From NCBI GenBank assembly GCA_049841315.1, contig JASGDB010000020.1, positions 1-17,006 of the forward strand: a DNA stretch of 17,006 nucleotides, written 5' to 3'. The notes under the pieces were generated by a model. That model made no database searches. It worked only from the letters and a program-made list of their open reading frames with translations, and had not been told where the DNA came from. The translations under genes and the position numbers were made by a program. This DNA is from JASGDB01 sp049841315. GTDB taxonomy: Bacteria > Bacteroidota > Bacteroidia > Flavobacteriales > Weeksellaceae. Shown piece by piece: positions 1 to 6,405 of the stretch; position 1 is the first letter of the stretch; each line of letters starts with the position of its first letter.

Positions 1-354
1 ACTTCCGGGATTTTGTCTCAGCAGATGGTGATTGCGGAAGGCGGTTTTAAATCGTATGTAGCTCCGTCTGTAAATCAGTGGATAGGCGCAGTGAATTTCG
101 ATTCCAAAATATGGAAATGGTTTCATGTGTACGCCGATGCCGGAATGTACAAAAATAAATCACGGAGCGCAGAATTCGTTTGGGACAGCGGAATTAAGTT
201 TGCCGTAATTCCCGATTTTCTGGAGCTGTATTTTCCGGTACAGTCTTCGCTCGGTTTCGAGCCGTCTTTTAAGGATTACGGACGGAGAATCCGCTTTACG
301 CTGGTGATGAACTTCGGGGCGGTAACGAATTATTTCAGGAGAGGTGTGTTCTAA
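1..354 (+). CDS. C-terminal part of a probable M1-family metallopeptidase (5' end outside window)
   Basis: The frame is open from the first base to a TAA at 352-354, giving 117 residues with no credible start, so this is the end of a longer gene. The visible part alternates polar and aromatic residues in short strand-like blocks, and ends in a conserved-looking tail containing PVQSSLGFEPSFKDYG and a terminal GVF. From memory this tail resembles the C-terminus of the large (about 900-1000 residue) M1-type aminopeptidases of Flavobacteriia, but the HExxH catalytic part is not in the window, so the identification is tentative. An outer-membrane or surface protein is an alternative, because the ending is beta-rich and finishes on an aromatic residue. 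Its stop codon overlaps the first bases of a family A repeat. Confidence 0.6.
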   Translation, partial: TSGILSQQMVIAEGGFKSYVAPSVNQWIGAVNFDSKIWKWFHVYADAGMYKNKSRSAEFVWDSGIKFAVIPDFLELYFPVQSSLGFEPSFKDYGRRIRFTLVMNFGAVTNYFRRGVF

Positions 355-429
355 GAGCCAAGGAAAAAGTAAAAAGAGACAAGTGGTGGGAGGTGCGAGT
401 TACGAGGTTCGGGTTTCAGGGTACAGTCG
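353..429 (+). repeat. Family A heptad-phased dispersed repeat, copy 1
   Basis: The copy starts inside the stop codon of the upstream gene (TAAGAGCC) and reads as successive 7-base units: AAGAGCC, then AAG-rich units, with a second AAGAGAC unit exactly 21 bases later at 374. It then runs into GGGAGGT and GCGAGTT units. The same tail follows copy 2 at 1051. No coding potential is evident. Confidence 0.7.
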
Positions 430-478
430 TTCTATTGCTGCGCAAAGTCGGGAGATTTTGTGCAGAGGGGAACTATCC

Positions 479-850
479 TTAACTTTTATAATAAATCAGT
501 TCAATTCCTTCAATTTTTTTAAAGTCACTGTCTGCTGTAATGAGAGGAATTTCCATAAATATCGAAGTTGCAGATATAATACTGTCCGGCAACTTTTTTC
601 CAAAATTTCTTCTTATTCTTATTGCTTCTGCTTTAATCTCCGAATTAATATTGATGATTTTACATTCGGAAAGAAATTGCTGAATATGTTTTTCTTCTTC
701 ATTACTCAATCCTTTAAAACTCAGTAACTCCATTTCTGTAATAAAAGAGACAAACATCTGTTTATCTTCCAAAAAATCTGCTAAAGTGGTATCGCCGTTC
801 AGAAAATATAAAATAATATTGCTGTCGAGCAACAAATCAGTCCCATTCAT
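479..850 (-). CDS. vapC: VapC-like PIN-domain toxin (ribonuclease) of module 1
   Basis: This 123-residue protein is the size of a typical VapC. The PIN-domain acidic residues are visible: D9 in LLLDSN, E41 (or E39) in FITEMELL, D89 in KLPDSIISA and D107 in LITADSDF. Proteins of this family are Mg-dependent RNases that cut tRNA or rRNA when their antitoxin is lost; that activity is inferred from the family. It is preceded by a 57-residue antitoxin gene that overlaps it by 14 bases (837-850), so the pair is probably translationally coupled. It is clearly paralogous to the PIN protein at 10339-10707; both start MNG and share the blocks T-S-I-x-x-E-I-P-L and TAD. The target RNA cannot be read from the sequence. 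Confidence 0.9.
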   Translation of the reverse strand: MNGTDLLLDSNIILYFLNGDTTLADFLEDKQMFVSFITEMELLSFKGLSNEEEKHIQQFLSECKIININSEIKAEAIRIRRNFGKKLPDSIISATSIFMEIPLITADSDFKKIEGIELIYYKS

Positions 851-1010
851 CTCTCATCTTTTTTTGGATTGACAATGCGTCTTCTTTCAGCTTAATGACA
901 CCGCAATATTTATGAATATCTACTTTTTTACGCTTTCTGCTTTTAGTAAGCTTTTCCAGCATCTTTAGCATATTCTTTTTGTCGTCTCCTTTTTTTAATG
1001 TTGCAACCAT
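837..1010 (-). CDS. Small antitoxin of PIN module 1 (VapB role)
   Basis: The frame encodes 57 residues from an ATG at 1010-1008 preceded by an A-rich leader containing TTAGGAAA. It is highly basic in the first half (KSRKRKK around residues 23-29) and ends in KKMRDEWD. The last codons and TGA overlap the start of the PIN toxin by 14 bases. The C-terminus matches the end of the second antitoxin (10694-10909) over about 24 residues, with G, LK, D, L, QK and RDEWD in register, while the N-termini differ. I therefore infer that the shared tail wraps the toxin. No standard ribbon-helix-helix or AbrB motif is obvious, so the DNA-binding mode is unknown. Confidence 0.82.
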   Translation of the reverse strand: MVATLKKGDDKKNMLKMLEKLTKSRKRKKVDIHKYCGVIKLKEDALSIQKKMRDEWD

Positions 1011-1030
1011 TTTCCTAAGTTTTTATTTAT

Positions 1031-1038
1031 CGAAGATA
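1031..1038 (-). promoter_or_regulatory. Candidate -7 promoter box of toxin-antitoxin module 1
   Basis: On the minus strand this reads TATCTTCG, one mismatch from the Bacteroidota -7 consensus TAnnTTTG. It lies 20 bases before the antitoxin ATG. No convincing TTTG was seen at the -33 position, which falls in a T/A tract. Confidence 0.4.
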
Positions 1039-1050
1039 CACTTTTTTTTT

Positions 1051-1115
1051 AAGAGACAAGAGACAAGGAAAAAGAGCCAAGTGTTGGGAGGTGCGAGTTA
1101 CGGGATTCGGCATAC
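1051..1115 (+). repeat. Family A heptad-phased dispersed repeat, copy 2
   Basis: The units at 1051 and 1058 are both AAGAGAC, followed by AAGGAAA and AAGAGCC at 1072, then the GGGAGGT and GCGAGTT units also found in copy 1. It lies in the same orientation as copy 1, so the two copies bracket toxin-antitoxin module 1. Confidence 0.7.
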
Positions 1116-1194
1116 AACAACCCATGAAAACCTCGTGCTTATAGGCTTTTATAAATATTTTAAAGCATGAAATTATCTAATGACCTCGCAAAAA

Positions 1195-2157
1195 TTATCT
1201 TCGCAACTTTATTTTCAGATTCTTAATCATATCCTTCGTCATTTCCGAAATATCGAAATCATAGCTCAGTCCCCAGTCTTTTTTCGCAACGGAATCGTCA
1301 ATGGAAGCCGGCCATGAATCTGCGATTGCCTGCCGGAAATCAGGTTTGTAGTCGATTTCAAAATCGGGAATTTCTTTTTTGATTTCTTCTGCCAGTTCTT
1401 TCGGAGTAAAGCTCATTCCACCGAGATTGTAAGAAGAATGTACGGTAAGGCTCTCTTTCGGAGCTTCCATGAGTTTGAGAGTGGCGTTAATGGCATCATC
1501 CATATAAAGCATCGGCATTGCCGTATTTTCGCTGATGAAACTCGTATATTTTCCCTCTTCTATCGCTTCGTAGAAAATTTCCACTGCATAATCCGTAGTT
1601 CCTCCGCCTGCGGGAGTTTTCCACGAAATCAGCCCCGGATAGCGGATACTACGTATATCTACACCGAATTTATTGGAATAATATTCACACCATTTTTCTC
1701 CGGCAAGTTTGGAAATTCCATAGACAGTCGTAGGATTCAGAACGACATCCTGTCCGACATTTTCTTTCGGGATTCCCGTCCCGAAAACCGCAATGGAAGA
1801 CGGCCAGAAAATCTTCTGAATCAATCCTTCTTTTGCCATTTCGCAGAAATTGAGAAGCGGTTCCACATTCAGTTTCCATGCGAAAAGAGGCTGGCGTTCG
1901 GAAGTTCCCGAAAGCAGCGATGCCAAGTGATAAACCGTTGTAATGCCGTAATCCTGTATAATCTGCCGTACGAGCTGAGTATTGGTAACGTCCATTCTTT
2001 CATAAAATCCGGCGGAAGTCAAGGATTTATCCCAGCGATCGAGCCCGGATGCGATGATGTTTTCTTTACCGTGAATTTCAATGAGTCTGTTGGTGAGTTC
2101 GGTTCCGATTTGTCCGAGCGCTCCTGTTATGAGGATTTTTTCCGTGGAAGATTCCAT
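1195..2157 (-). CDS. tdh: NAD-dependent L-threonine 3-dehydrogenase, short-chain (epimerase-like) type
   Basis: The 320-residue protein is an extended short-chain dehydrogenase. The nucleotide-binding motif is GALGQIG (residues 12-18), D56 lies in the RMDV segment, and the catalytic pair is Y146 and K150 in VYGISK, with PSS at 119-121 before it. IRYPGLIS (171-178) and the TPAGGGTTDYAVEIFYEA segment (181-198) are typical of the flavobacterial and Cupriavidus L-threonine dehydrogenases rather than of sugar epimerases. The expected reaction is oxidation of L-threonine to 2-amino-3-ketobutyrate in the cytoplasm, feeding glycine and acetyl-CoA formation. It is separated from rlmN by about 118 bases and has its own promoter-like box, so it is probably a single transcription unit. 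A zinc-type Tdh is excluded by the fold. Confidence 0.9.
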   Translation of the reverse strand: MESSTEKILITGALGQIGTELTNRLIEIHGKENIIASGLDRWDKSLTSAGFYERMDVTNTQLVRQIIQDYGITTVYHLASLLSGTSERQPLFAWKLNVEPLLNFCEMAKEGLIQKIFWPSSIAVFGTGIPKENVGQDVVLNPTTVYGISKLAGEKWCEYYSNKFGVDIRSIRYPGLISWKTPAGGGTTDYAVEIFYEAIEEGKYTSFISENTAMPMLYMDDAINATLKLMEAPKESLTVHSSYNLGGMSFTPKELAEEIKKEIPDFEIDYKPDFRQAIADSWPASIDDSVAKKDWGLSYDFDISEMTKDMIKNLKIKLRR

Positions 2158-2181
2158 TTTTTACAGTTATTGGATAAGGAG

Positions 2182-2189
2182 CAAATTTA
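2182..2189 (-). promoter_or_regulatory. -7 promoter box of the threonine dehydrogenase gene
   Basis: The minus strand reads TAAATTTG, a full match to TAnnTTTG. It is 24 bases upstream of the ATG, which would leave a leader of roughly 18 bases. A clear -33 element is not visible. Confidence 0.45.
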
Positions 2190-2275
2190 TAAATTTATAG
2201 GTGTTTCAGAAAACATTTATTTACTTTTGTATCATCCTGAGCAAAAATAAAATAGAACTGGACTAATTTTTTTAA

Positions 2276-3316
2276 TCAAACATCTTCTGCTGTCTTGTTT
2301 GCCAGCTGTCCGCATGCCGCATCAATATCTCCTCCTCTGCTTCGGCGTACCACAATGGTAATTCCCGCTTTTTCCAGTTCGCGGACGTAGCGTTCTTCCG
2401 CTTCAATGCTTCGGTGGTCGAATTTTCCTTCGCCAATCGGATTGTACTGTATCAGATTTACTTTTGACGGCACTTGCCTGCAATATTTCATGAGTGCTTT
2501 AATGTCTTCATCACCGTCATTGATTCCTTTCCAGACGCAATATTCAAACGTAACGGCAGAACCTGTTTTTCTGTACCAATATTGCAGAGATTCCATGATT
2601 TCGGTAAGCGGAAATTTCTCCGAAAACGGCATGATTTCGTTTCTTTTATGCTCGATTGCTGAGTGGAGAGAAAGTGCGAGTTTCACTTTCAGTTCTTCAT
2701 CGGCAAGCATTTTTATCATCTTCGGAATTCCCGATGTGGAAACGGTAATCCTGCGGGGCGACATTCCCAATCCTTCCGGTTTGGTGATTTTCCGAATGGC
2801 TTCCACAACATTTTTGTAGTTCATCATCGGCTCGCCCATTCCCATAAAGACAATGTTGGTCAATGGTCTGTCGAAATACAGCTTGCTCTGTCTGTCAATC
2901 AATGCTACTTGGTCAACAATTTCTGCCACTTCCAGATTGCGCATTCTTTTAAGCCTTGCCGTAGCACAAAATTCGCAGTTCAACGAACAGCCGACCTGAG
3001 ACGAAACACAAGCCGTAGTGCGTGTTTCGGTAGGAATTAGGACGGATTCCACCATCAAGCCGTCGTGAAGTTTCACGCCGTTTTTAATCGTTCCGTCTTT
3101 GGATTTCTGCAACTGGTCAACTGCAATAGGATTGATGATAAAATCCCGTGAAAGATGTTCCCGCAGGTTTTTGGAAAGATTCGTCATTTCCTCAAAAGAA
3201 TGGAGATTTTTACTCCAAAGCCAATCGTACACCTGCTTCGCACGAAAAGGCTTCTCGCCGATTGTTACAAAATAACCGGTAAGTTCTTCAAGGCTTAATG
3301 TTCGGATGTCTTTCAT
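2276..3316 (-). CDS. rlmN: Dual-specificity RNA methyltransferase RlmN (23S A2503 / tRNA A37 C2-methylation)
   Basis: This 346-residue radical-SAM enzyme has the cluster motif C110-x3-C114-x2-C117 (GCSLNCEFC). The two further cysteines of the RlmN mechanism are present: C103, seven residues before the motif as in E. coli, and C335 in DIDAACGQL, the methyl-carrying cysteine. MGMGEPMMNY (158-167) and the TVSTSGI and LALSLHSA segments complete the family signature. It methylates C2 of A2503 in 23S rRNA and of A37 in some tRNAs. C335 and the RlmN-type tail distinguish it from a plain radical-SAM protein; Cfr is less likely on general sequence grounds. It lies downstream of queA in the same direction, with an inverted repeat between them. 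Confidence 0.96.
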   Translation of the reverse strand: MKDIRTLSLEELTGYFVTIGEKPFRAKQVYDWLWSKNLHSFEEMTNLSKNLREHLSRDFIINPIAVDQLQKSKDGTIKNGVKLHDGLMVESVLIPTETRTTACVSSQVGCSLNCEFCATARLKRMRNLEVAEIVDQVALIDRQSKLYFDRPLTNIVFMGMGEPMMNYKNVVEAIRKITKPEGLGMSPRRITVSTSGIPKMIKMLADEELKVKLALSLHSAIEHKRNEIMPFSEKFPLTEIMESLQYWYRKTGSAVTFEYCVWKGINDGDEDIKALMKYCRQVPSKVNLIQYNPIGEGKFDHRSIEAEERYVRELEKAGITIVVRRSRGGDIDAACGQLANKTAEDV

Positions 3317-3324
3317 AATGTGTT

Positions 3325-3358
3325 AAGAGCCAAGGAAAAAGTAAAAAGAGCCAAGTGG
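3325..3358 (+). repeat. Family A repeat, copy 3 (left arm of an inverted pair)
   Basis: The 34 bases carry AAGAGCC units at 3325 and 3346, 21 bases apart. They are the reverse complement of 3477-3510 with a single mismatch. The copy begins 9 bases outside the rlmN start codon, so it forms part of the rlmN leader. Confidence 0.8.
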
Positions 3359-3476
3359 CAATCAGCTATAAATTTTAGATTTTGGTATTATTGACTATTG
3401 CTCCAAAATATTTTTTAATTCTACACTTTACAATTCAACCGTCATTTCCCTCAATCTTTTTACACAGAACCTTCCT

Positions 3477-3510
3477 CCACTTGGCTCTTTTTACTTTTTC
3501 CTTGGTTCTT
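3477..3510 (-). repeat. Family A repeat, copy 4 (right arm of an inverted pair)
   Basis: This is copy 3 in reverse orientation, 118 bases away, with GAACC instead of GAGCC in the first unit. Its outer end overlaps the queA stop codon (minus strand TAAGAACC), the same arrangement as copy 1 at the stop of the first gene. Confidence 0.8.
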
Positions 3511-4558
3511 ATAAAATTAGCATCGCGTCTCCGTAAGAATAGAATTTATATTTTTCCTTAATCGCTTCCTCGTAAGCACGCATAATGAAATCTTTATCTG
3601 CAAACGCAGCAATCATCATAATCAGCGTGGATTTCGGAGTGTGGAAATTGGTAATCATCGCATTTGCCACACCGAAGTCGTGCGGAGGATAGATGAATTT
3701 ATTTGTCCAGCCCTGAAAAGGTCCGATTTTTTTGTTGGAAGAAACGGAAGTTTCCAATGCCCTCATCGTGGTCGTTCCTACGGCGCAGACTCTGCGTTTG
3801 TTGTCCACCGCTTTGTTGATGATATCTGCATTTTTCTGGTCGATAATCACTTCTTCGCTTTCCATTTTGTGTTTGGAAAGGTCTTCCACCTCAATCGGGT
3901 TGAATGTTCCCAAACCTACATGAAGCGTAATTTCCGCAAAATCGATACCTTTTATTTCCATTCTTTTCATCAGATGTTTGGAGAAATGCAGACCGGCTGT
4001 GGGTGCTGCTACTGCTCCTTCCACTTTTGCGTAAATGGTTTGATAACGTTCGGCATCTTCCGGTTCTACTTCTCTTTTGATGTATTTAGGAAGCGGAGTT
4101 TCGCCGAGTTCTTTCAGTCTTGCGCGGAATTCTTCATAGCTTCCGTCGTAAAGAAATCTCAGTGTTCTTCCTCTGGATGTCGTATTGTCGATAACTTCGG
4201 CTACCAGAGATTCATCTTCGGTGAAGAACAGTTTGTTTCCGATTCTGATTTTTCTCGCTGGGTCTACCAGAACGTCCCAGACTCTCGTTTCTTTATCGAG
4301 TTCTCTCAAAAGAAAAACTTCGATTTTAGCTCCGGTTTTCTCTTTGTTTCCGTATAGACGTGCCGGGAATACTTTGGTATTGTTAAAAATAAAAAGGTCT
4401 CCCTCATCGAAATACTCGATTACATCTTTGAAAAGGCGGTGTTCAATGGTCTGGTCTTTTCGGTTCAGTACCATTAATCTTGCTTCGTCTCTGTGTTCTG
4501 AAGGGTGTTCTGCCAGAAGTTCCGCAGGAAGGTCGAAATTGAAATCTGATGTTTTCAT
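3509..4558 (-). CDS. queA: S-adenosylmethionine:tRNA ribosyltransferase-isomerase QueA
   Basis: The 349-residue protein matches QueA in length and landmarks: the N-terminal FDLPAELLAEHP, RDEARLMVLNR, FNNTKVFPARLYG, then GLHFSKHLMKRM, ITLHVGLGTFNPI, AVGTTTMRALE and NFHTPKSTLIMMIAAF, ending SYGDAMLIL. It transfers and isomerises the ribosyl part of SAM onto 7-aminomethyl-7-deazaguanine at position 34 of tRNAs for Asn, Asp, His and Tyr, forming epoxyqueuosine in the cytoplasm. It has a good Bacteroidota promoter 40 bases upstream. It precedes rlmN in the same direction; both act on RNA modification, but the inverted repeat between them makes cotranscription uncertain. The other queuosine genes are not in the window. 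Confidence 0.97.
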   Translation of the reverse strand: MKTSDFNFDLPAELLAEHPSEHRDEARLMVLNRKDQTIEHRLFKDVIEYFDEGDLFIFNNTKVFPARLYGNKEKTGAKIEVFLLRELDKETRVWDVLVDPARKIRIGNKLFFTEDESLVAEVIDNTTSRGRTLRFLYDGSYEEFRARLKELGETPLPKYIKREVEPEDAERYQTIYAKVEGAVAAPTAGLHFSKHLMKRMEIKGIDFAEITLHVGLGTFNPIEVEDLSKHKMESEEVIIDQKNADIINKAVDNKRRVCAVGTTTMRALETSVSSNKKIGPFQGWTNKFIYPPHDFGVANAMITNFHTPKSTLIMMIAAFADKDFIMRAYEEAIKEKYKFYSYGDAMLIL

Positions 4559-4597
4559 AAAATTTACGGATTTTACGTTTGTTAAAATTTAAGCCTG

Positions 4598-4630
4598 CAA
4601 ATATACAACATTGAAACCCCGAAAGTCAAC
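4598..4630 (-). promoter_or_regulatory. queA promoter
   Basis: On the minus strand the -7 box reads TATATTTG (4605-4598), a full match to TAnnTTTG. A GTTGAC element lies 19 bases further upstream (4630-4625), the spacing expected for the -33 region. The ATG is 40 bases downstream of the box. This is the most complete promoter in the window. Confidence 0.65.
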
Positions 4631-4652
4631 AGAAATGGGAAATAGTTTTGAA

Positions 4653-4693
4653 AAGAGCCAAAATACAAGAAAAAAGAGGTAAGTGCAAGCCGG
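4653..4693 (+). repeat. Family A repeat, copy 5 (degenerate)
   Basis: AAGAGCC at 4653 and AAGAGGT at 4674 are again 21 bases apart, with A-rich units between them and AAGTGCA following. It lies in the spacer between the queA promoter and the end of the YjbR-type gene. Beyond it, 4694-4771 shows nothing recognisable. Confidence 0.55.
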
Positions 4694-4771
4694 AGAGAAG
4701 CAATCCTTAACAAAGAAATACTACCTTATCAGCAGATTTTTTCACTTCGTTTTCAATGATTTTGCCTGTGC

Positions 4772-5131
4772 CTACTCCTCTTCATACATAATTTCATCTC
4801 TCATTTTTTTCGTCAGAGAATTGAAAATCAACTCATAAGAATGGTCGATTAATTTCAGTATCAAATCTCTTTTCAAACCCTCACATACCACCGAATTCCA
4901 ATGGGTTTTGTTCATGTGGTAAGCACCCGTAATCTGCGGAAATTCTTCGCGGAGTTCCCCGCTCCATTCGGGGTTGGTTTTTACATTAATGGTCAAAGGA
5001 TATTTTTCCAAAGGCAGAAGCAGAAAAATTTTGTTTCCGGCTTTCAGCACCAATGTTTCGTTGTCAAAAGGAAAACTTTCGGTAACGCCTTTTTTGTCTA
5101 AGCAATATTTGCGGATTTCTTCGATTTCCAT
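4772..5131 (-). CDS. MmcQ/YjbR family protein
   Basis: The 119 residues carry the family pattern: a start MEIEEIRKYCL, KGVTESFPFDNETLVLKAG (residues 14-32), a hydrophobic IFLLLPLE strand, INVKTNPEWSGELREEFPQI and the conserved GAYHMNKTHWNSV segment. The family has a CyaY-like alpha/beta fold and is often annotated as DNA-binding because of its fold and basic surface; its biological role is not established. The ATG at 5131 is 7 bases downstream of the stop of a doubtful small ORF and about 160 bases after folP on the same strand, so it may be read from the folP transcript. It is acidic at the C-terminus (MYEEE). Confidence 0.85.
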   Translation of the reverse strand: MEIEEIRKYCLDKKGVTESFPFDNETLVLKAGNKIFLLLPLEKYPLTINVKTNPEWSGELREEFPQITGAYHMNKTHWNSVVCEGLKRDLILKLIDHSYELIFNSLTKKMRDEIMYEEE

Positions 5132-5138
5132 ATTTCAT

Positions 5139-5285
5139 TCAATTTTTTTGAATTAGGCCTATAATTACTATTTGTAAAACATCAATAGCCCATTTATAAA
5201 AGAGGCGATTACCAAAAGGTTTTAGCCAAAATTTAATTCCCCTTTTGATTAATCCGAGCAAATCGGGATTTGCAACAATACTCAA
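5139..5285 (-). CDS. Possible small ORF of unknown function between folP and the YjbR-type gene
   Basis: The reading frame of folP continues open for 51 codons after its TGA, to a TGA at 5141-5139. A TTG at 5285 would give 48 residues containing NPDLLGLIKRG, KFWLKPFGNRLFYKWAID and a hydrophobic end VLQIVIIGLI. It is rich in tryptophan, lysine and leucine, as expected for a small membrane-associated peptide, but it has no ATG and no recognisable family. It could be a gene remnant or chance. It exactly fills the spacer between folP and the next gene. Confidence 0.25.
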   Translation of the reverse strand: MSIVANPDLLGLIKRGIKFWLKPFGNRLFYKWAIDVLQIVIIGLIQKN

Positions 5286-5294
5286 AAGCCAAAT

Positions 5295-6125
5295 TCAATA
5301 ATTTTTTTTAAAATCTTTCAGAGTTTTCTTCATTTCCGCTACATCGTGAACCCTGAAAATGCTCGCACCGTTTTTCAATAATTTCAGGTGAAGTTTTTGA
5401 GTTTCTTCATTAATATCGAGCGGAGATTTCCCCAAAGGTTTATAAATAAACGACTTCCGTGAAATCCCCGCCAAAACAGGTAATTTCCCGAAACCGATAA
5501 AAGAAAGTTCGTCAATCATTTGATGTTGCTGCTGCTCCGTTTTTCCAAAACCGAATCCGGGGTCGAGAATAATGTCTTTCACACCGAAATTGTTCAGTTC
5601 CTGCACTTTTTCGGAAAAATACCGGTTGAGTTCGAGGATGATATCGCCGTCAATATTTTTTTCGTGCATGGCTGAATATTCCGGATTGCAGTGCATCAGA
5701 ATATACGGAAGTCCGGTTTCCGCAACGGTTGGGAACATTTTTTCATCAAACCGACCTCCGCTGATGTCATTTACCACATCAATTCCTTCATCGAAACCGA
5801 ATTTCACCACTTCGGAATAAAAAGTATCGAGCGAAATCAATGCTTCGGGAAACTTTTTTTTAATCGTAGAAATCAGTGTTCCCAATCTTTCAATTTCCTC
5901 TTTTGCCGAAATTTTTTCTGCATGCGGGCGAGTGGACTGCGCACCGATGTCGATGAAATCTGCACCTTCGGAAAGCATTTTTTCCGTTTGTTTCAATGCA
6001 TTTTTTTCGGAATTGAATTGTCCTCCATCCGAAAAGGAATCGGGAGTGATGTTCAGGATTCCCATTATTTTGGGCTGAGAAAGGTTGATTAATGCTCCAC
6101 GACAGTTGATGAGTGATGAATTCAT
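5295..6125 (-). CDS. folP: Dihydropteroate synthase
   Basis: From the ATG at 6125 the protein has 276 residues, normal for DHPS. It contains GILNITPDSFSDGG (22-35), IGAQSTRP (60-67), SLDTF (98-102), NDISGG (119-124), DPGFGFGK (188-195), SRKSF (222-226) and RVHD (258-261), covering the pterin and pABA sites. It condenses p-aminobenzoate with hydroxymethyl-dihydropterin diphosphate in folate synthesis and is the sulfonamide target. The open frame extends 50 codons further upstream, but that part translates the family B repeat at 6191-6230 and has no family similarity, so I reject the longer start. The gene is divergent from the DUF1599 gene. The usual active-site motifs are intact, so no sulfonamide-resistance variant is suggested. 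Confidence 0.95.
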   Translation of the reverse strand: MNSSLINCRGALINLSQPKIMGILNITPDSFSDGGQFNSEKNALKQTEKMLSEGADFIDIGAQSTRPHAEKISAKEEIERLGTLISTIKKKFPEALISLDTFYSEVVKFGFDEGIDVVNDISGGRFDEKMFPTVAETGLPYILMHCNPEYSAMHEKNIDGDIILELNRYFSEKVQELNNFGVKDIILDPGFGFGKTEQQQHQMIDELSFIGFGKLPVLAGISRKSFIYKPLGKSPLDINEETQKLHLKLLKNGASIFRVHDVAEMKKTLKDFKKNY

Positions 6126-6190
6126 TCTGCAAAAATACTTAAAAAGTGTTTTGATTGAGTTTGAAATTGTTTGAAGTGGTTCGATTTTAA

Positions 6191-6230
6191 CCACCCCGCC
6201 CTTCGGGCACCCCTCCAAAGGAGGGGAATA
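6191..6230 (+). repeat. Family B two-hairpin dispersed element, copy 1
   Basis: The order is CCACCCC, a short variable hairpin (GCCC-TTC-GGGC, 6198-6208), then the constant hairpin CCCCTCC-AAA-GGAGGGG (6210-6226). It lies in the folP/DUF1599 divergent spacer. Copies 2 and 3 are at 13703 and 8574. Confidence 0.75.
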
Positions 6231-6301
6231 TTCCCGTAATCTTCCCAACTTCTTTCTCCAAACGTCCAATCTCAAAATCTCATTTTCTCAAAGTTTCCTT
6301 G

Positions 6302-6343
6302 TCTCCCAAATACTTGGCTCTTTTCACTTTTTACTTGGCTCTT
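6302..6343 (-). repeat. Family A heptad-phased repeat, copy 6
   Basis: On the minus strand AAGAGCC units begin at 6343 and 6322, 21 bases apart, with AAGT-rich units between, followed by AAGTATT and TGGGAGA. Weak 7-base phasing seems to continue towards 6240. It lies about 40 bases before the DUF1599 promoter box. Confidence 0.65.
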
Positions 6344-6381
6344 TTCTTCTGTCTGTCAACTCATATCCGCAGTTTTTTTGC

Positions 6382-6389
6382 TATCTTTG
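6382..6389 (+). promoter_or_regulatory. -7 promoter box of the DUF1599 gene cluster
   Basis: TATCTTTG matches TAnnTTTG fully and lies 16 bases before the ATG at 6406, so the leader would be very short (about 10 bases). The TTTG directly upstream at 6377 is too close to be the -33 element; none was found at the right distance. Confidence 0.5.
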
Positions 6390-6405
6390 AAGTCGTTTTA
6401 AAGTT

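Noticed and set aside
344..727. Plus-strand frame of 127 codons
   Set aside because: It runs through a repeat and then antisense to the PIN toxin; composition is shadow-like (Phe, Cys, Ser, Asn rich).
353..1115. CRISPR array or insertion sequence suggested by the flanking repeats
   Set aside because: Repeats are imperfect 7-base units without regular spacers, and no transposase, cas gene or terminal inverted repeat surrounds the region.
1438..2250. Plus-strand frame of 270 codons
   Set aside because: Antisense shadow of the threonine dehydrogenase, which has all family motifs on the other strand.
3325..3510. MITE or short insertion element with 34-base inverted ends
   Set aside because: TA lies at both outer ends, but one arm contains the queA stop codon and other copies of the repeat stand alone, so transposition as a unit is not supported; left as an alternative.
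6126..6275. 50-codon N-terminal extension of folP
   Set aside because: It translates the family B element and spacer sequence; DHPS proteins start near the residue encoded at 6125.
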